A DNA stretch of 64,000 nt from G965276675 sp965276675 (GTDB lineage: Bacteria; Acidobacteriota; Terriglobia; Terriglobales; Acidobacteriaceae): contig OZ255624.1 of assembly GCA_965276675.1 (NCBI GenBank), positions 3,596,001-3,660,000 of the forward strand, written 5' to 3'. How positions within the stretch are numbered: position 1 is the stretch's first letter; every line of letters begins with the position of its first letter. Positions 43,734 through 52,820 of the stretch are shown here, in pieces. The position numbers and the translations under genes are program-made. The notes below the pieces were generated by a model. It saw only the letters and a program-made list of their open reading frames with translations. It was not told the origin of the DNA and searched no databases.

Positions 43734-45154
43734 ATGGGCAGAGGCTGTTGTGCATGTATGGCAACACCTGCCGCGCCTCCTTGGTGATCTCGCTTATGCT
43801 TTCCGCGTCCGCAGTTGGCTCTGCGCAGATGAATCAAACCGCCGCCACCAGCAGTGGGGCGTCGTTGTCATCGGGCAGCGCGGTCCTGCAGTGCGCAACG
43901 GCGACAGCTGGGGTATGCGCACCTGCGCCTCTCGTGCAGCCGCCCTCGTCTCAACCGGGCGCAGCTGCCGTGCCGGTCAACATTCTTGATGGGTCTGCCC
44001 CTCTCTATCTAAGCGAGGCGCAGGCACACGGCTTTGTTTACTCGGCCAGTGTCAGCTCTGGATACGACTCAGCCGTGAATGATGTGCCTCACCTCGGAGG
44101 CGCCGTGACGAACGTCGAAGGTTACCTGGGTAGCCTATGGCACAAACGGAGCTTCAATCTTCTTCTGCAGCATGACTCGAGTTTCACGGATTCTTCTAGC
44201 ACCAACCTCGGCCGGCAGCAGTATCAGCGCTCAGCAGTGTCGCTTACTGGCGTGTTCTCGCGCAAGACCTCCTGGTCCTTCACAACAGAAAACGGCTTTG
44301 GCTCGGACGCCGCTCGCGCCGTGGGCAATCTCAACTCCGCGGTTGTGGGCCCGCTTGCGATTCCGGGCAGGGACGTGACGGCGCTGGGGCTGAACAGCGG
44401 AAATGTCCTGAGTACCCACGCTATCGTCGGTATGGAGCACCAGACCTCCGCCAGCAAAATTCTGGATGTCAATCTCGGCGGCTTCTATCACCGCTTCTTC
44501 GATAGTGGCTCGTCGAACCAGCAGGTCGACCTCTCTGCCCGCTATCGCGACCAGGTCTCCGTGCGCACTTCGGTCGGTGGCTACACGCAGCTTGTACAGG
44601 AGAACTACTCTGCGGCCCACTGCACCACTGGATCTGTAGGCTTCACAGTGTCAAGCGCGCTCCTGCGTTCGGCACAGCTGGAGGCCTCTGCCGGACCGGC
44701 TTTTGGATCATCGCGATGCTCCGGGGGCGGAGATTATCAATTCAACGCCTCGCTCACCGCTGCCCTGCCCCATACGGCAATCATGTATGTAGCCGGCGGC
44801 CGACAACGCAGTGATGGCTTGATTCAGGAAGCGACATGGGAGAGCTCGGTCTTCGCTGGCGGCGCGCTAGGTCAGCAGAGCCATACTCGTATCCGTGTTG
44901 ATGGCGGCCTCGCACGCTACACGCTGGTGCAACGTGCATGGGCAACCGCGCCCCTACACGGAGCCTTTGTATCTGGCGAGTTCCATCGCCGGCTGAGTAG
45001 TGCGTTTGAGATCTCGGCTACTGCCCGTCACCTGACTCGCTCTCCGGGGGCCGCGCAACTGAATCGGAATCTTGCCTTCGTGACCCTCACCTGGTCTCCC
45101 GCACGGCGGACGTTGCACAGTTCATTTGTAGGAGGCGACAATGCCGGCCGCTAA
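43730..45154 (+). CDS. EPS-associated outer-membrane beta-barrel protein
   Basis: This is a 474-residue exported protein, ATGA-coupled to the export protein. After a signal peptide (RASLVISLMLSASAVGSAQ) a serine/alanine-rich linker leads to alternating beta-strands typical of a porin-like barrel (GFVYSASVSSGYDS, RSFNLLLQHDSSFTD, VSLTGVFSRKTSWSFTTENGFG and so on). It ends 14 bp into the Wzz gene. It probably forms or supports the outer-membrane passage for EPS. No enzymatic motif is seen. Confidence 0.78.
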   Translation: MNGQRLLCMYGNTCRASLVISLMLSASAVGSAQMNQTAATSSGASLSSGSAVLQCATATAGVCAPAPLVQPPSSQPGAAAVPVNILDGSAPLYLSEAQAHGFVYSASVSSGYDSAVNDVPHLGGAVTNVEGYLGSLWHKRSFNLLLQHDSSFTDSSSTNLGRQQYQRSAVSLTGVFSRKTSWSFTTENGFGSDAARAVGNLNSAVVGPLAIPGRDVTALGLNSGNVLSTHAIVGMEHQTSASKILDVNLGGFYHRFFDSGSSNQQVDLSARYRDQVSVRTSVGGYTQLVQENYSAAHCTTGSVGFTVSSALLRSAQLEASAGPAFGSSRCSGGGDYQFNASLTAALPHTAIMYVAGGRQRSDGLIQEATWESSVFAGGALGQQSHTRIRVDGGLARYTLVQRAWATAPLHGAFVSGEFHRRLSSAFEISATARHLTRSPGAAQLNRNLAFVTLTWSPARRTLHSSFVGGDNAGR

Positions 45155-46667
45155 TCAAGCATTGGCCAGCCGCCTGGCCGAATGGTACGAGCTGCTGCAC
45201 CGCCACTTCAAGGTTGCAGGACTCATTACTCTGATCGTCTTTATGGGCGCCGCGGCTTGGATCTCCCGTCTGCCAAACGAGTACCAGGCTATAACAACTA
45301 TTCTGGTCAATCCGCAGCGCGTGCCGGATAAATATGTCAGCAGCACGGTAACGACCGATTCGAACGAGCGGCTTAACACCCTTAGCCAGCAGGTGCTCAG
45401 CTCCAGCCGCCTAGAGACGATTGAACGCGAGTTCAACCTGTACCCGGAGCTCAGGGCCAAGCTCGGGCACGAGCAGGTGCTGGACACCATGCGGCATCAT
45501 ATTCTGATCGAGCTGAAGCAGAGCTCTGGGACCGGACCGAGTTCGTTCACAATCACCTACTCCGGCTCCTCGCCGCAGACAGTGGCACGCGTTGCGAACC
45601 AGCTCGCGGCGAGCTTCATACAGTGGAATTTACGTGATCGCGAAGCTGAGGCGCTGGGCACGACAGATTTCCTTTCCAAGGAGCTGCACGATACCAAGAC
45701 GCAGCTGGATGGCCTGGAAGAGCAGTTGCGTGCCTACAAGCTGCAGCACCTGGGCGAGCTTCCAGACCAGATGCCGGCGAACATGCAGACACTGTCCAGA
45801 TTGCAGGTGGGTCTGCAGGCCAATGTGGATGCACAGAACCGCCTGGATCAGGAAGCGTTTCTACTTAAAGAGTCTCCCGAAAGCGCACCCGGAGCGAGCA
45901 CAGGTGTACCCTCTCCGCATCAACAGCTGCGCGCACGCGAAGCTGCGGCGCAACAAGAGCTTGCAGAGTTGCGGCAGAGATATACGCCAGCACACCCGGA
46001 TCTGATCAAAAAAGAAGCCGAGGTCAAGGCGCTGCATGCACAGGTGCTGGCGTCGGCACCCGCTTCACCACTCGCTGCGGTGCCGGAGTCCGGAGCGGCA
46101 GTGCGCCTGGAGATTATTGAAAATGAACGCCGCCGCCTGGCAGCGGAGCAAGGCAAAATACAAGGCCAGATTGCGTCCTATCAGGGGAAGGTGGATGCTT
46201 CGCCCATTCGCGAGCAGGAGGTCTCTCAACTTCTGCGCGATTACGACACGGCCAAAGAACATTACCGCTCGCTGCTAGACAAAACATATTCGGCTGAGAT
46301 GGCGACTGAACTCGAGCGTCGCCAGGAGGGTGAGAGCTTCACCATGCTTGATGCGGCGCGTGTGCCCGACCGGCCGGTGCGCCCAAATCGCCTGGCGTAT
46401 CTCAGCGGTGCTCTGCTCTTCTCGCTTCTGTTGGGAGTTGCTGTAGCGGTGCTGCGCGAGATCTTCGACAACTCGATCAAGACAGAAGAGGAGCTGCACC
46501 AGGCACTTCCGGGCGTTCTGCTTCTGGGGTCCACCCCCTGCTTCGCAATCGCTCAACGAGAGCGGGCATCCTGGCAAATCGCGGCGGCCCAGCGTCGAGT
46601 GAACCGCGGAGCGCAGCGGTCGCGAGCGGACCAGCGCGCGGCTGAAAGGAGAAGCGCCGGCCTATGA
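45141..46667 (+). CDS. Wzz/GumC-family chain-length and polymerisation co-regulator
   Basis: This is a 508-residue inner-membrane protein. N-terminal TM (about 27-47: AGLITLIVFMGAAAWISRLP), Wzz domain (EYQAITTILVNPQRVPDKYVSS), a long coiled coil (about 170-390) and a C-terminal TM (about 418-440: LAYLSGALLFSLLLGVAVAVL) preceded by the proline-rich VPDRPVRPNR. A basic cytoplasmic tail follows. It sets chain length and bridges polymerase and exporter. Its stop overlaps the BY-kinase start (ATGA), a split Wzc arrangement. Confidence 0.92.
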   Translation: MPAANQALASRLAEWYELLHRHFKVAGLITLIVFMGAAAWISRLPNEYQAITTILVNPQRVPDKYVSSTVTTDSNERLNTLSQQVLSSSRLETIEREFNLYPELRAKLGHEQVLDTMRHHILIELKQSSGTGPSSFTITYSGSSPQTVARVANQLAASFIQWNLRDREAEALGTTDFLSKELHDTKTQLDGLEEQLRAYKLQHLGELPDQMPANMQTLSRLQVGLQANVDAQNRLDQEAFLLKESPESAPGASTGVPSPHQQLRAREAAAQQELAELRQRYTPAHPDLIKKEAEVKALHAQVLASAPASPLAAVPESGAAVRLEIIENERRRLAAEQGKIQGQIASYQGKVDASPIREQEVSQLLRDYDTAKEHYRSLLDKTYSAEMATELERRQEGESFTMLDAARVPDRPVRPNRLAYLSGALLFSLLLGVAVAVLREIFDNSIKTEEELHQALPGVLLLGSTPCFAIAQRERASWQIAAAQRRVNRGAQRSRADQRAAERRSAGL

Positions 46668-47425
46668 CACCCGCTGAAGAAAGAGCCATCGGCCTGGTGC
46701 CCGCGCGTCCTGCACTCCGGGCGGGCGCGGAGGGTTGCGACAGCTTCCCACTGCTCGAGAGAGCCGCGTCCACGCAAAGCGGCGGCTGCCTCTTTGAGTC
46801 CGAGCCTGAGGGCTTCGCAGCGGAGCAATTTCGACTGATGCAGCGCAAGCTGACAAATGCGCGTCCTGCCGGAGGCTGTCTGCTGGTCACCAGCCCCGGA
46901 CCTAACGATGGAAAAAGCCTGAATGCACGGAATCTTGCATGGGCTTTTGCCGAGGCTGAACGGCCGACGCTGCTGCTGGAGTTGGATCTGCGGAGGCCCT
47001 CGCAGTGCGATATATTCTCCGCAAGGCTGAAGCGGAGTGTCGAGGATGTGCTCGAAGCCTCGTGCGAACCCCGCGAAGCGACCTGCCGCATCGAGGGCAC
47101 GCAGCTCCATTACCTGGGACTCAGCCGGCCAGCGAAAAATCCAATAGGCTTGCTGCGCTCGTCGGCGCTTCTCAAGCTGCTCGAGTGGTCCAGACGCAAC
47201 TTCCAATGGATCGTGATGGATGTGCCACCAGTACTCTCCGTCTCCGATGTAGAGGAGCTGGTGCCGCATGCTGACCTGGTGCTGATGATCGTTCGGGAAC
47301 GCGTCACGCCATTGCCGCTGGTGCGCAGTGCGGCGGAACGGCTTGGCAAGCGCTTGAACTACGTCATCTTCAATGATGTGAAAAAATCCGCGGTCTATGG
47401 ATATGGCTATCTAAAACTCTACTAA
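46664..47425 (+). CDS. BY-type tyrosine kinase (CpsD/CapB-like)
   Basis: This is a 253-residue cytoplasmic autokinase. Walker A is SPGPNDGKSLNARNLA, Walker A' is LLLELDLRRPS and Walker B is WIVMDVPPV. The C-terminus carries a tyrosine cluster (VYGYGYLKLY), the usual trans-phosphorylated tail. It works with the GumC homologue to control EPS polymerisation. ATGA coupling to GumC supports a two-protein Wzc. Confidence 0.9.
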   Translation: MTPAEERAIGLVPARPALRAGAEGCDSFPLLERAASTQSGGCLFESEPEGFAAEQFRLMQRKLTNARPAGGCLLVTSPGPNDGKSLNARNLAWAFAEAERPTLLLELDLRRPSQCDIFSARLKRSVEDVLEASCEPREATCRIEGTQLHYLGLSRPAKNPIGLLRSSALLKLLEWSRRNFQWIVMDVPPVLSVSDVEELVPHADLVLMIVRERVTPLPLVRSAAERLGKRLNYVIFNDVKKSAVYGYGYLKLY

Positions 47426-47462
47426 CCAGGCCCGTCTCGCAATTGAATCGTGTTGGTGGCTT

Positions 47463-50400
47463 ATGAAAACTTTCTGCAACTTGGTCCTTCGCTTCGCAGC
47501 ACCTATGTGGTTGTCCGGATGCCTGCTCCTCGCAGCCACGATGTTGCTTGCGATGCTTATGCTCTCGTCTCCCTACGCGCAAGCGCAGAGCGAAGAGATG
47601 ACAGTGGTGGTTCTGGTGGACTCCACGAACACCCTCGATTACAACACCAGCCATACGTCGCCCGGCACCTATCAGGTCTTGCCCGAGCGATACTTGGAGC
47701 ATCTGCAGATTCCCTACCGCGTAGTCGATATCAGCACCACTCCTGCGCAGGATCTAACGGCGACGCAGTTGATCATCGCAGGCCACCATGGACTTCATCT
47801 CTCCTCTGACTGGCAAAATGCAATCACGACTGCCGTGAGCAACGGCACCGGTTTTGTGAACCTCGACAACGATGTAGCGATCGGCCAACAGACGCACATC
47901 CAGCAGATCTTCGGCGCCACCGGCTCCGCTCTGGGGAGCGCGCAGCAGAGTATCACCATACCCGCGGCCGTGCTTCCCGGAGGCTCGACGCCGCACTACA
48001 TCGCCGCCCTGCAGAAGCACTGGCTGGGCGATCCCGCGGGGGATATCACCTACACCTACCACGGCAATGGAAGCGTAGTGATTCCCTCTTCTGCAACCGT
48101 CCTGCAGGGGGCTCACGGGACTGTCGTCGCCACACTAGGAACAGATCCCCTCATATTGGCTACGACCTACGGCAAAGGTCGAGCAGTCGACTTCACTACG
48201 TACGACTACCTGCACGCAGACCGTTTTGGCTTCGTGATGGGAGTCGACGATCTGTTCTGGAGGAGCTTAGTTTGGGCCGCGCGCAAGCCTTTTGTTCTCC
48301 GCGGCTATCCGCGCTTTGTCGCCATCCAGATGGACGATAACGAACCAGGCTGGCTCTCCCGCCTGCCGGATCTCTGGAACACGGCACTCACCGGAACCAC
48401 AGCCGCCGATGGAACAGGCGGCCCCTGGAATCCGCAGGGCAACCTCCAGCTCAGCTCATTGGGCGACCCGGGCGGCGAACGCGCGCAGCTCATCCAGGCA
48501 GTCAAGAACGGCAATGTACGCGTCTCCCCGCATGGGCTGAACTACGGCTCGGGCGGTGACCTCTATTGGAATCTCACGGTGGCGAACACGGACGCGCAAT
48601 GGCAGACGAACGTCCAGGCGGTGCAGACGTGGAAGACGGGCCAGGGTGGCAGCGACACCTTCCCCGCGTTCAACCGATCGATGGTCGCACATTATTGGGA
48701 CATCTCGAACAACTCTGGTTACGAGATGTGGACGAACCTCGGTCTGCGGTACATCACCACGCCACAGATGCCCGGCGCTTACTATTTTACCTCTCCAAAA
48801 CCACTTTCTCAGCGCATGGGCTTGCGGCCCTTTCGCATCTATGAACAGCCCCCCGTCTATTCCGGCGATGTTGAAGAGACATTTCCTTTCTTCTATGCCG
48901 ACGACCTTACGGTTGGGAGCCGTCAAGGCCTGCCCGCAAAGACCTTCTTTGCCTTTGCCAGCCAGGTTGGTACCGAAGCTGGACGATTTACCCGTCCGGA
49001 TGCTCTCTTCCCCAGCACGCAAAACAGCTATAGCGTCAGCCAGAGCCTCAATCAATGGGAGTACTACACCTGGCGTTTCTGGTCAGGCATGGCGCCCGTC
49101 GAGATCTATACCCACGATGGAGCCAATCTGGAATTCACGAGCACCAGCAACCGCCAGACGTTCGTGCAGCAGATGTCGCAGTGGTTCAACAGCAATGGCG
49201 CACGCCACGCGTTCATGGATTCGATGGGCGATTACATGCGGGCGCGCAATCACTCGCTGCTATCGACCGCATCCATCAGTAATCAGGGGATCTCGCTCAA
49301 CTTCACGGGCGCCGCAACGGACGCCGACGGGAATCTGATTGGCACCAAGACCTATATCTTTTATGGGGACGATGAAGGTACGCTGCTCGACGTGCCGGGC
49401 TTCGCGAATGGGGCCACGTACACGTATCCCAACACGCAGCCGGCCACGCTCCAGATCGATCCTGTGCAGATCAGCGTCACTGCGCTGCCCGGGGCCACAA
49501 CGCCTCCAACGCCAATCAGTGTTGCCAACGTAGGCTCCGGCTCATTTTCCTGGACGGTGACCAGCAATGCACCGTGGCTCACAACCAGCACCTTTCAGGG
49601 TGTATCGAACGCCACCGTGAACGCGCTCATCAATAGCGCTAGTCTCGCCAACGGAAGCTACTCGGGCGCCCTGACCTTCACTGCCGCAGGCGCTGCGAAC
49701 AGTCCCAAGACGGTCCCGGTACTGCTTACAATTGCACCTCCGAGTCTTGTGGCTGCACCCGTCGCACTGCAGTTCAACGGAACCATCAATCAGCCTGCAC
49801 CTGCCGCTCAACTCGTTCGTATCACCAACTCAGGGGGCGGCACGCTTGGCTGGCAAGCCTCTTCTGACTCCGCTTGGCTCTCGGTTTCGAGCGGGAGCGG
49901 TCAGACACCCGGAAGCCTTATGGCATCCGTCAACGCCGGCTCTTTGTCTCTGGGCAACTATGCGGGCAACATCAAGCTGCATGCGACGGGGGCGAGCATT
50001 CCCGATGTGATGATTCCAGTCTCTTTTCAGCTTGAGGGTCCCATTGACACGCCCAGCACCTCTAGCCTGAGTGGCTGGACCATCTCTCCCATTGGAAATC
50101 CCGCAGCATGGACTTCATCCGGCGGCGCCATCCACTTCAATGGCACGACAGAATCGGAGCTCTATACCGGCTCCTCGGCTTGGACGGATTACGACGTTGA
50201 GGTGGGCCTGGCGCTCTCCAGGGTCGCAGATTACCCAGGCGGCATCCGCGCCCGCGTCAATCCTGCAACAGGCTCCGGCTACGCCCTCTGGATGTATCCA
50301 TCGGAAAATACGCTGACACTCTTCAGCGTGCAGAACTGGAATATCAGCAGTGGCTACACGGTACTCGGCTCAGCCACGGGCATCGGCTTTGACACGAACA

Positions 50401-52817
50401 CGCACAAGCTGAAACTTGGCGTGCACGGCAATCTGATCCAGGCCTATTACGATGGCAAGCTTGTACTTACGGTTACGGACTCGACCTACAGCTCCGGCAT
50501 GATAGCGCTTGATCCATCCACGCAGACTCTCTCCTACAGCAGCGTGGTCGTCAACAGCAGCATCTCCCAGCAGACCGGCTTTACGGCTGCTCCCGCAAGC
50601 CTTAGCTTCTCAGCGATCTATAACGGCGCGAACCCCAGTCCGCAGAATCTCACACTTTCAGCAACGCCAGGAAATGTCTCCTGGTCGGCTACAGCCAGCG
50701 TACCGTGGTTGACCGTAACACCAACCGGTTCAACGACACCTTCAACTGTGTCGGTATCTGTGAACAGTTCGACGATGGCAGCTGGAAAGTACAGTGGGGC
50801 CATCACCCTGACTCCCTCCGCTGGTTCGGCGATTCAGGTTCCGGTCACGCTCACCGTCTCCGTCGCAACACCATCGCTGCTCGTGGCGCCCACCGGGGTC
50901 TCGCTCACGGCCTATACCGGTCAGCCAGCTCCGAAGGCGATGATCACGATCGCCAACCAGAGTGGCAGCGCCTTCCAGTGGACCGCCTCCTCGGATCAAC
51001 CATGGCTCGCGATCTCGCCCGGCTCCGGTTCGGCTGCAGCTACCGTCACCGTTACACCCGCGGTCTCCACGCTCAGCCAAGGCACGTACACGGCTCACAT
51101 CACGGTAGCCGCACCATCGCTGCCCAACTCCCCTGTCGTCGTCCCTGTGATTCTTCAGGTAAACAGCGCAACTCTCTCCGATAGCTTTCTGCACAACGCA
51201 CTTGGATGGATCATCTCTCCCAATGGGCTGGGTGCAAACTTCAGTGTTGCCAACCAGGTGTACTCCTACAGCGGAGGCGGCAATACGCAGAGCTGTTCCG
51301 GCAGCGGCAGCTATGGGGATTATGAATTTGACTTCGGCATGCGCCTTCAGGTCGCGTCCGACTACCCAGGCGGGGTCCGCGCTCATGTCAATCCGTTCAC
51401 TGGCGCAGGATATGGCCTCTGGTTCTACCCGTCAGAGCAGGTTGTCAAGCTCCTGAACATCACTGGGTGGCCGGTCGGCAGCCCAGCGGTCATCGCCCAG
51501 GCGCCTGCAAAGCTGGATACAGCGTGGCACAGCTATCGTTTCGTCTTCAGCGGCGCGCAGATCTCGGCTTACCAGGACGGAATGCTGCTGCTCACTGCCA
51601 CGGACCCGAGTTACACGGCAGGCTATGTCTGTTTCGATCCATCCGATCAACCCGTCTCCTACAACTCGGCGCTCGTCCTGTCCTCAACTCCGGCCGCGAC
51701 GCTTACACCTTCACCCACGTCGCTCAGCTTCAGCTCCCCGAATACAGGCGCAAATCCACCATCGCAGACGTTGAGCCTTGCAACCTCGTATGGCGTGACC
51801 TACGGTGCTGCAACGGACGTTCCATGGCTAACCGTCCAGACATCGTCTGCGACCACTCCTGCGACGCTCACCGTCTCTGTGAACAGCTCAAATCTCGCCA
51901 ATGGCGCATATACCGGCCACATCACACTGGGTTCGCCCGGCAGTGGCAACGCTCCGATCACGATTCCAGTGAGCCTCTCACTCGCCTCCGCTGTCATCAA
52001 TCTCGCTCCACCCACTGTCGATATCTTCGGCGCAGTGGGCGCAACGCTGCCGCCCTTCAATATCTCGGTGCAGAATCTGGGCACAGGCATGATGGCATGG
52101 ACGGCCTCTAGCGACAGTTCGTGGCTCACCCTGTCTCCGGCTTCGGCTTCTGCCCCCGGCACCCTGGTGGCCACACCGCAGACCACAGCGCTGCCCACTG
52201 GCAATCAGCTGGCGCACGTCACTGCCTCTTCAAACAGCGCTGCCAATGGCTCAGCGACTCTGCCGGTCACCGTGCACCTTGGAACGCTGGTTTTTAGCGA
52301 TACGTTCGCCTCTGGATCGGCACAGTGGACACCGTCGCCGCTTGGACTCGCCACGAACTGGTCAGTTTCCGGCAACGCCTTCCGCTACAACGGAAACGGC
52401 CACACGCAACAGTATGCCGGCAACCAGAACTGGGCAAACTATGTTGTCTCCACCGGAATCACTCTCTCATCTCTGTCGGACTATCCAGGCGGCTTGCGTG
52501 GCAGGGTCAATCTATCCAATGGCGCGAGTTATGCGGCGTGGCTCTATCCAGCCGAGCACGTTATCAAGCTCTTCCGTGTTACGGGATGGAACATCGATTC
52601 CAGCGGATTGACGCTGCTGGGCCAATCCGCAAATCTCCCGATGGACACGCAGCTCCATCAGCTGCGGCTATCCTTCAACGGCAGCCAGATCGCCGTCTAC
52701 TACGACAACGCTCAGGTTGTCAGCGCCAATGACTCCACGTATCCAACTGGCGCCATTGCACTCGATGTCTCTTCGCAGCCAATAGCCTTCAGCAACGTCA
52801 GCGTGTTGCAGCAGTGA
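47463..52817 (+). CDS. Giant secreted protein: GATase-like and deacetylase-like N-terminus plus [BACON-BACON-LamG-like]x3
   Basis: This is a 1784-residue exported protein. The signal peptide (about 1-43) is followed by a type 1 glutamine-amidotransferase/trimerisation-like region (about 45-270: TQLIIAGHHGLHLSSDWQNAI) and a possible NodB or GH-like domain (about 275-660: FVAIQMDDNEPGW, VSPHGLNYG). From about residue 665 come six BACON-type sandwiches, recognised by the W-x5-PWL or SxWL core at about 693, 794, 1071, 1170, 1444 and 1543, and three LamG/DUF1080-like sandwiches with DYPGG-[IVL]-R near 921, 1298 and 1671. The module repeats about every 375 residues. It lies 37 bp after the BY-kinase, so it is probably an EPS-binding or EPS-modifying surface protein. 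No anchor motif is seen at the C-terminus. Confidence 0.8.
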   Translation: MKTFCNLVLRFAAPMWLSGCLLLAATMLLAMLMLSSPYAQAQSEEMTVVVLVDSTNTLDYNTSHTSPGTYQVLPERYLEHLQIPYRVVDISTTPAQDLTATQLIIAGHHGLHLSSDWQNAITTAVSNGTGFVNLDNDVAIGQQTHIQQIFGATGSALGSAQQSITIPAAVLPGGSTPHYIAALQKHWLGDPAGDITYTYHGNGSVVIPSSATVLQGAHGTVVATLGTDPLILATTYGKGRAVDFTTYDYLHADRFGFVMGVDDLFWRSLVWAARKPFVLRGYPRFVAIQMDDNEPGWLSRLPDLWNTALTGTTAADGTGGPWNPQGNLQLSSLGDPGGERAQLIQAVKNGNVRVSPHGLNYGSGGDLYWNLTVANTDAQWQTNVQAVQTWKTGQGGSDTFPAFNRSMVAHYWDISNNSGYEMWTNLGLRYITTPQMPGAYYFTSPKPLSQRMGLRPFRIYEQPPVYSGDVEETFPFFYADDLTVGSRQGLPAKTFFAFASQVGTEAGRFTRPDALFPSTQNSYSVSQSLNQWEYYTWRFWSGMAPVEIYTHDGANLEFTSTSNRQTFVQQMSQWFNSNGARHAFMDSMGDYMRARNHSLLSTASISNQGISLNFTGAATDADGNLIGTKTYIFYGDDEGTLLDVPGFANGATYTYPNTQPATLQIDPVQISVTALPGATTPPTPISVANVGSGSFSWTVTSNAPWLTTSTFQGVSNATVNALINSASLANGSYSGALTFTAAGAANSPKTVPVLLTIAPPSLVAAPVALQFNGTINQPAPAAQLVRITNSGGGTLGWQASSDSAWLSVSSGSGQTPGSLMASVNAGSLSLGNYAGNIKLHATGASIPDVMIPVSFQLEGPIDTPSTSSLSGWTISPIGNPAAWTSSGGAIHFNGTTESELYTGSSAWTDYDVEVGLALSRVADYPGGIRARVNPATGSGYALWMYPSENTLTLFSVQNWNISSGYTVLGSATGIGFDTNTHKLKLGVHGNLIQAYYDGKLVLTVTDSTYSSGMIALDPSTQTLSYSSVVVNSSISQQTGFTAAPASLSFSAIYNGANPSPQNLTLSATPGNVSWSATASVPWLTVTPTGSTTPSTVSVSVNSSTMAAGKYSGAITLTPSAGSAIQVPVTLTVSVATPSLLVAPTGVSLTAYTGQPAPKAMITIANQSGSAFQWTASSDQPWLAISPGSGSAAATVTVTPAVSTLSQGTYTAHITVAAPSLPNSPVVVPVILQVNSATLSDSFLHNALGWIISPNGLGANFSVANQVYSYSGGGNTQSCSGSGSYGDYEFDFGMRLQVASDYPGGVRAHVNPFTGAGYGLWFYPSEQVVKLLNITGWPVGSPAVIAQAPAKLDTAWHSYRFVFSGAQISAYQDGMLLLTATDPSYTAGYVCFDPSDQPVSYNSALVLSSTPAATLTPSPTSLSFSSPNTGANPPSQTLSLATSYGVTYGAATDVPWLTVQTSSATTPATLTVSVNSSNLANGAYTGHITLGSPGSGNAPITIPVSLSLASAVINLAPPTVDIFGAVGATLPPFNISVQNLGTGMMAWTASSDSSWLTLSPASASAPGTLVATPQTTALPTGNQLAHVTASSNSAANGSATLPVTVHLGTLVFSDTFASGSAQWTPSPLGLATNWSVSGNAFRYNGNGHTQQYAGNQNWANYVVSTGITLSSLSDYPGGLRGRVNLSNGASYAAWLYPAEHVIKLFRVTGWNIDSSGLTLLGQSANLPMDTQLHQLRLSFNGSQIAVYYDNAQVVSANDSTYPTGAIALDVSSQPIAFSNVSVLQQ

Positions 52818-52820
52818 TCT

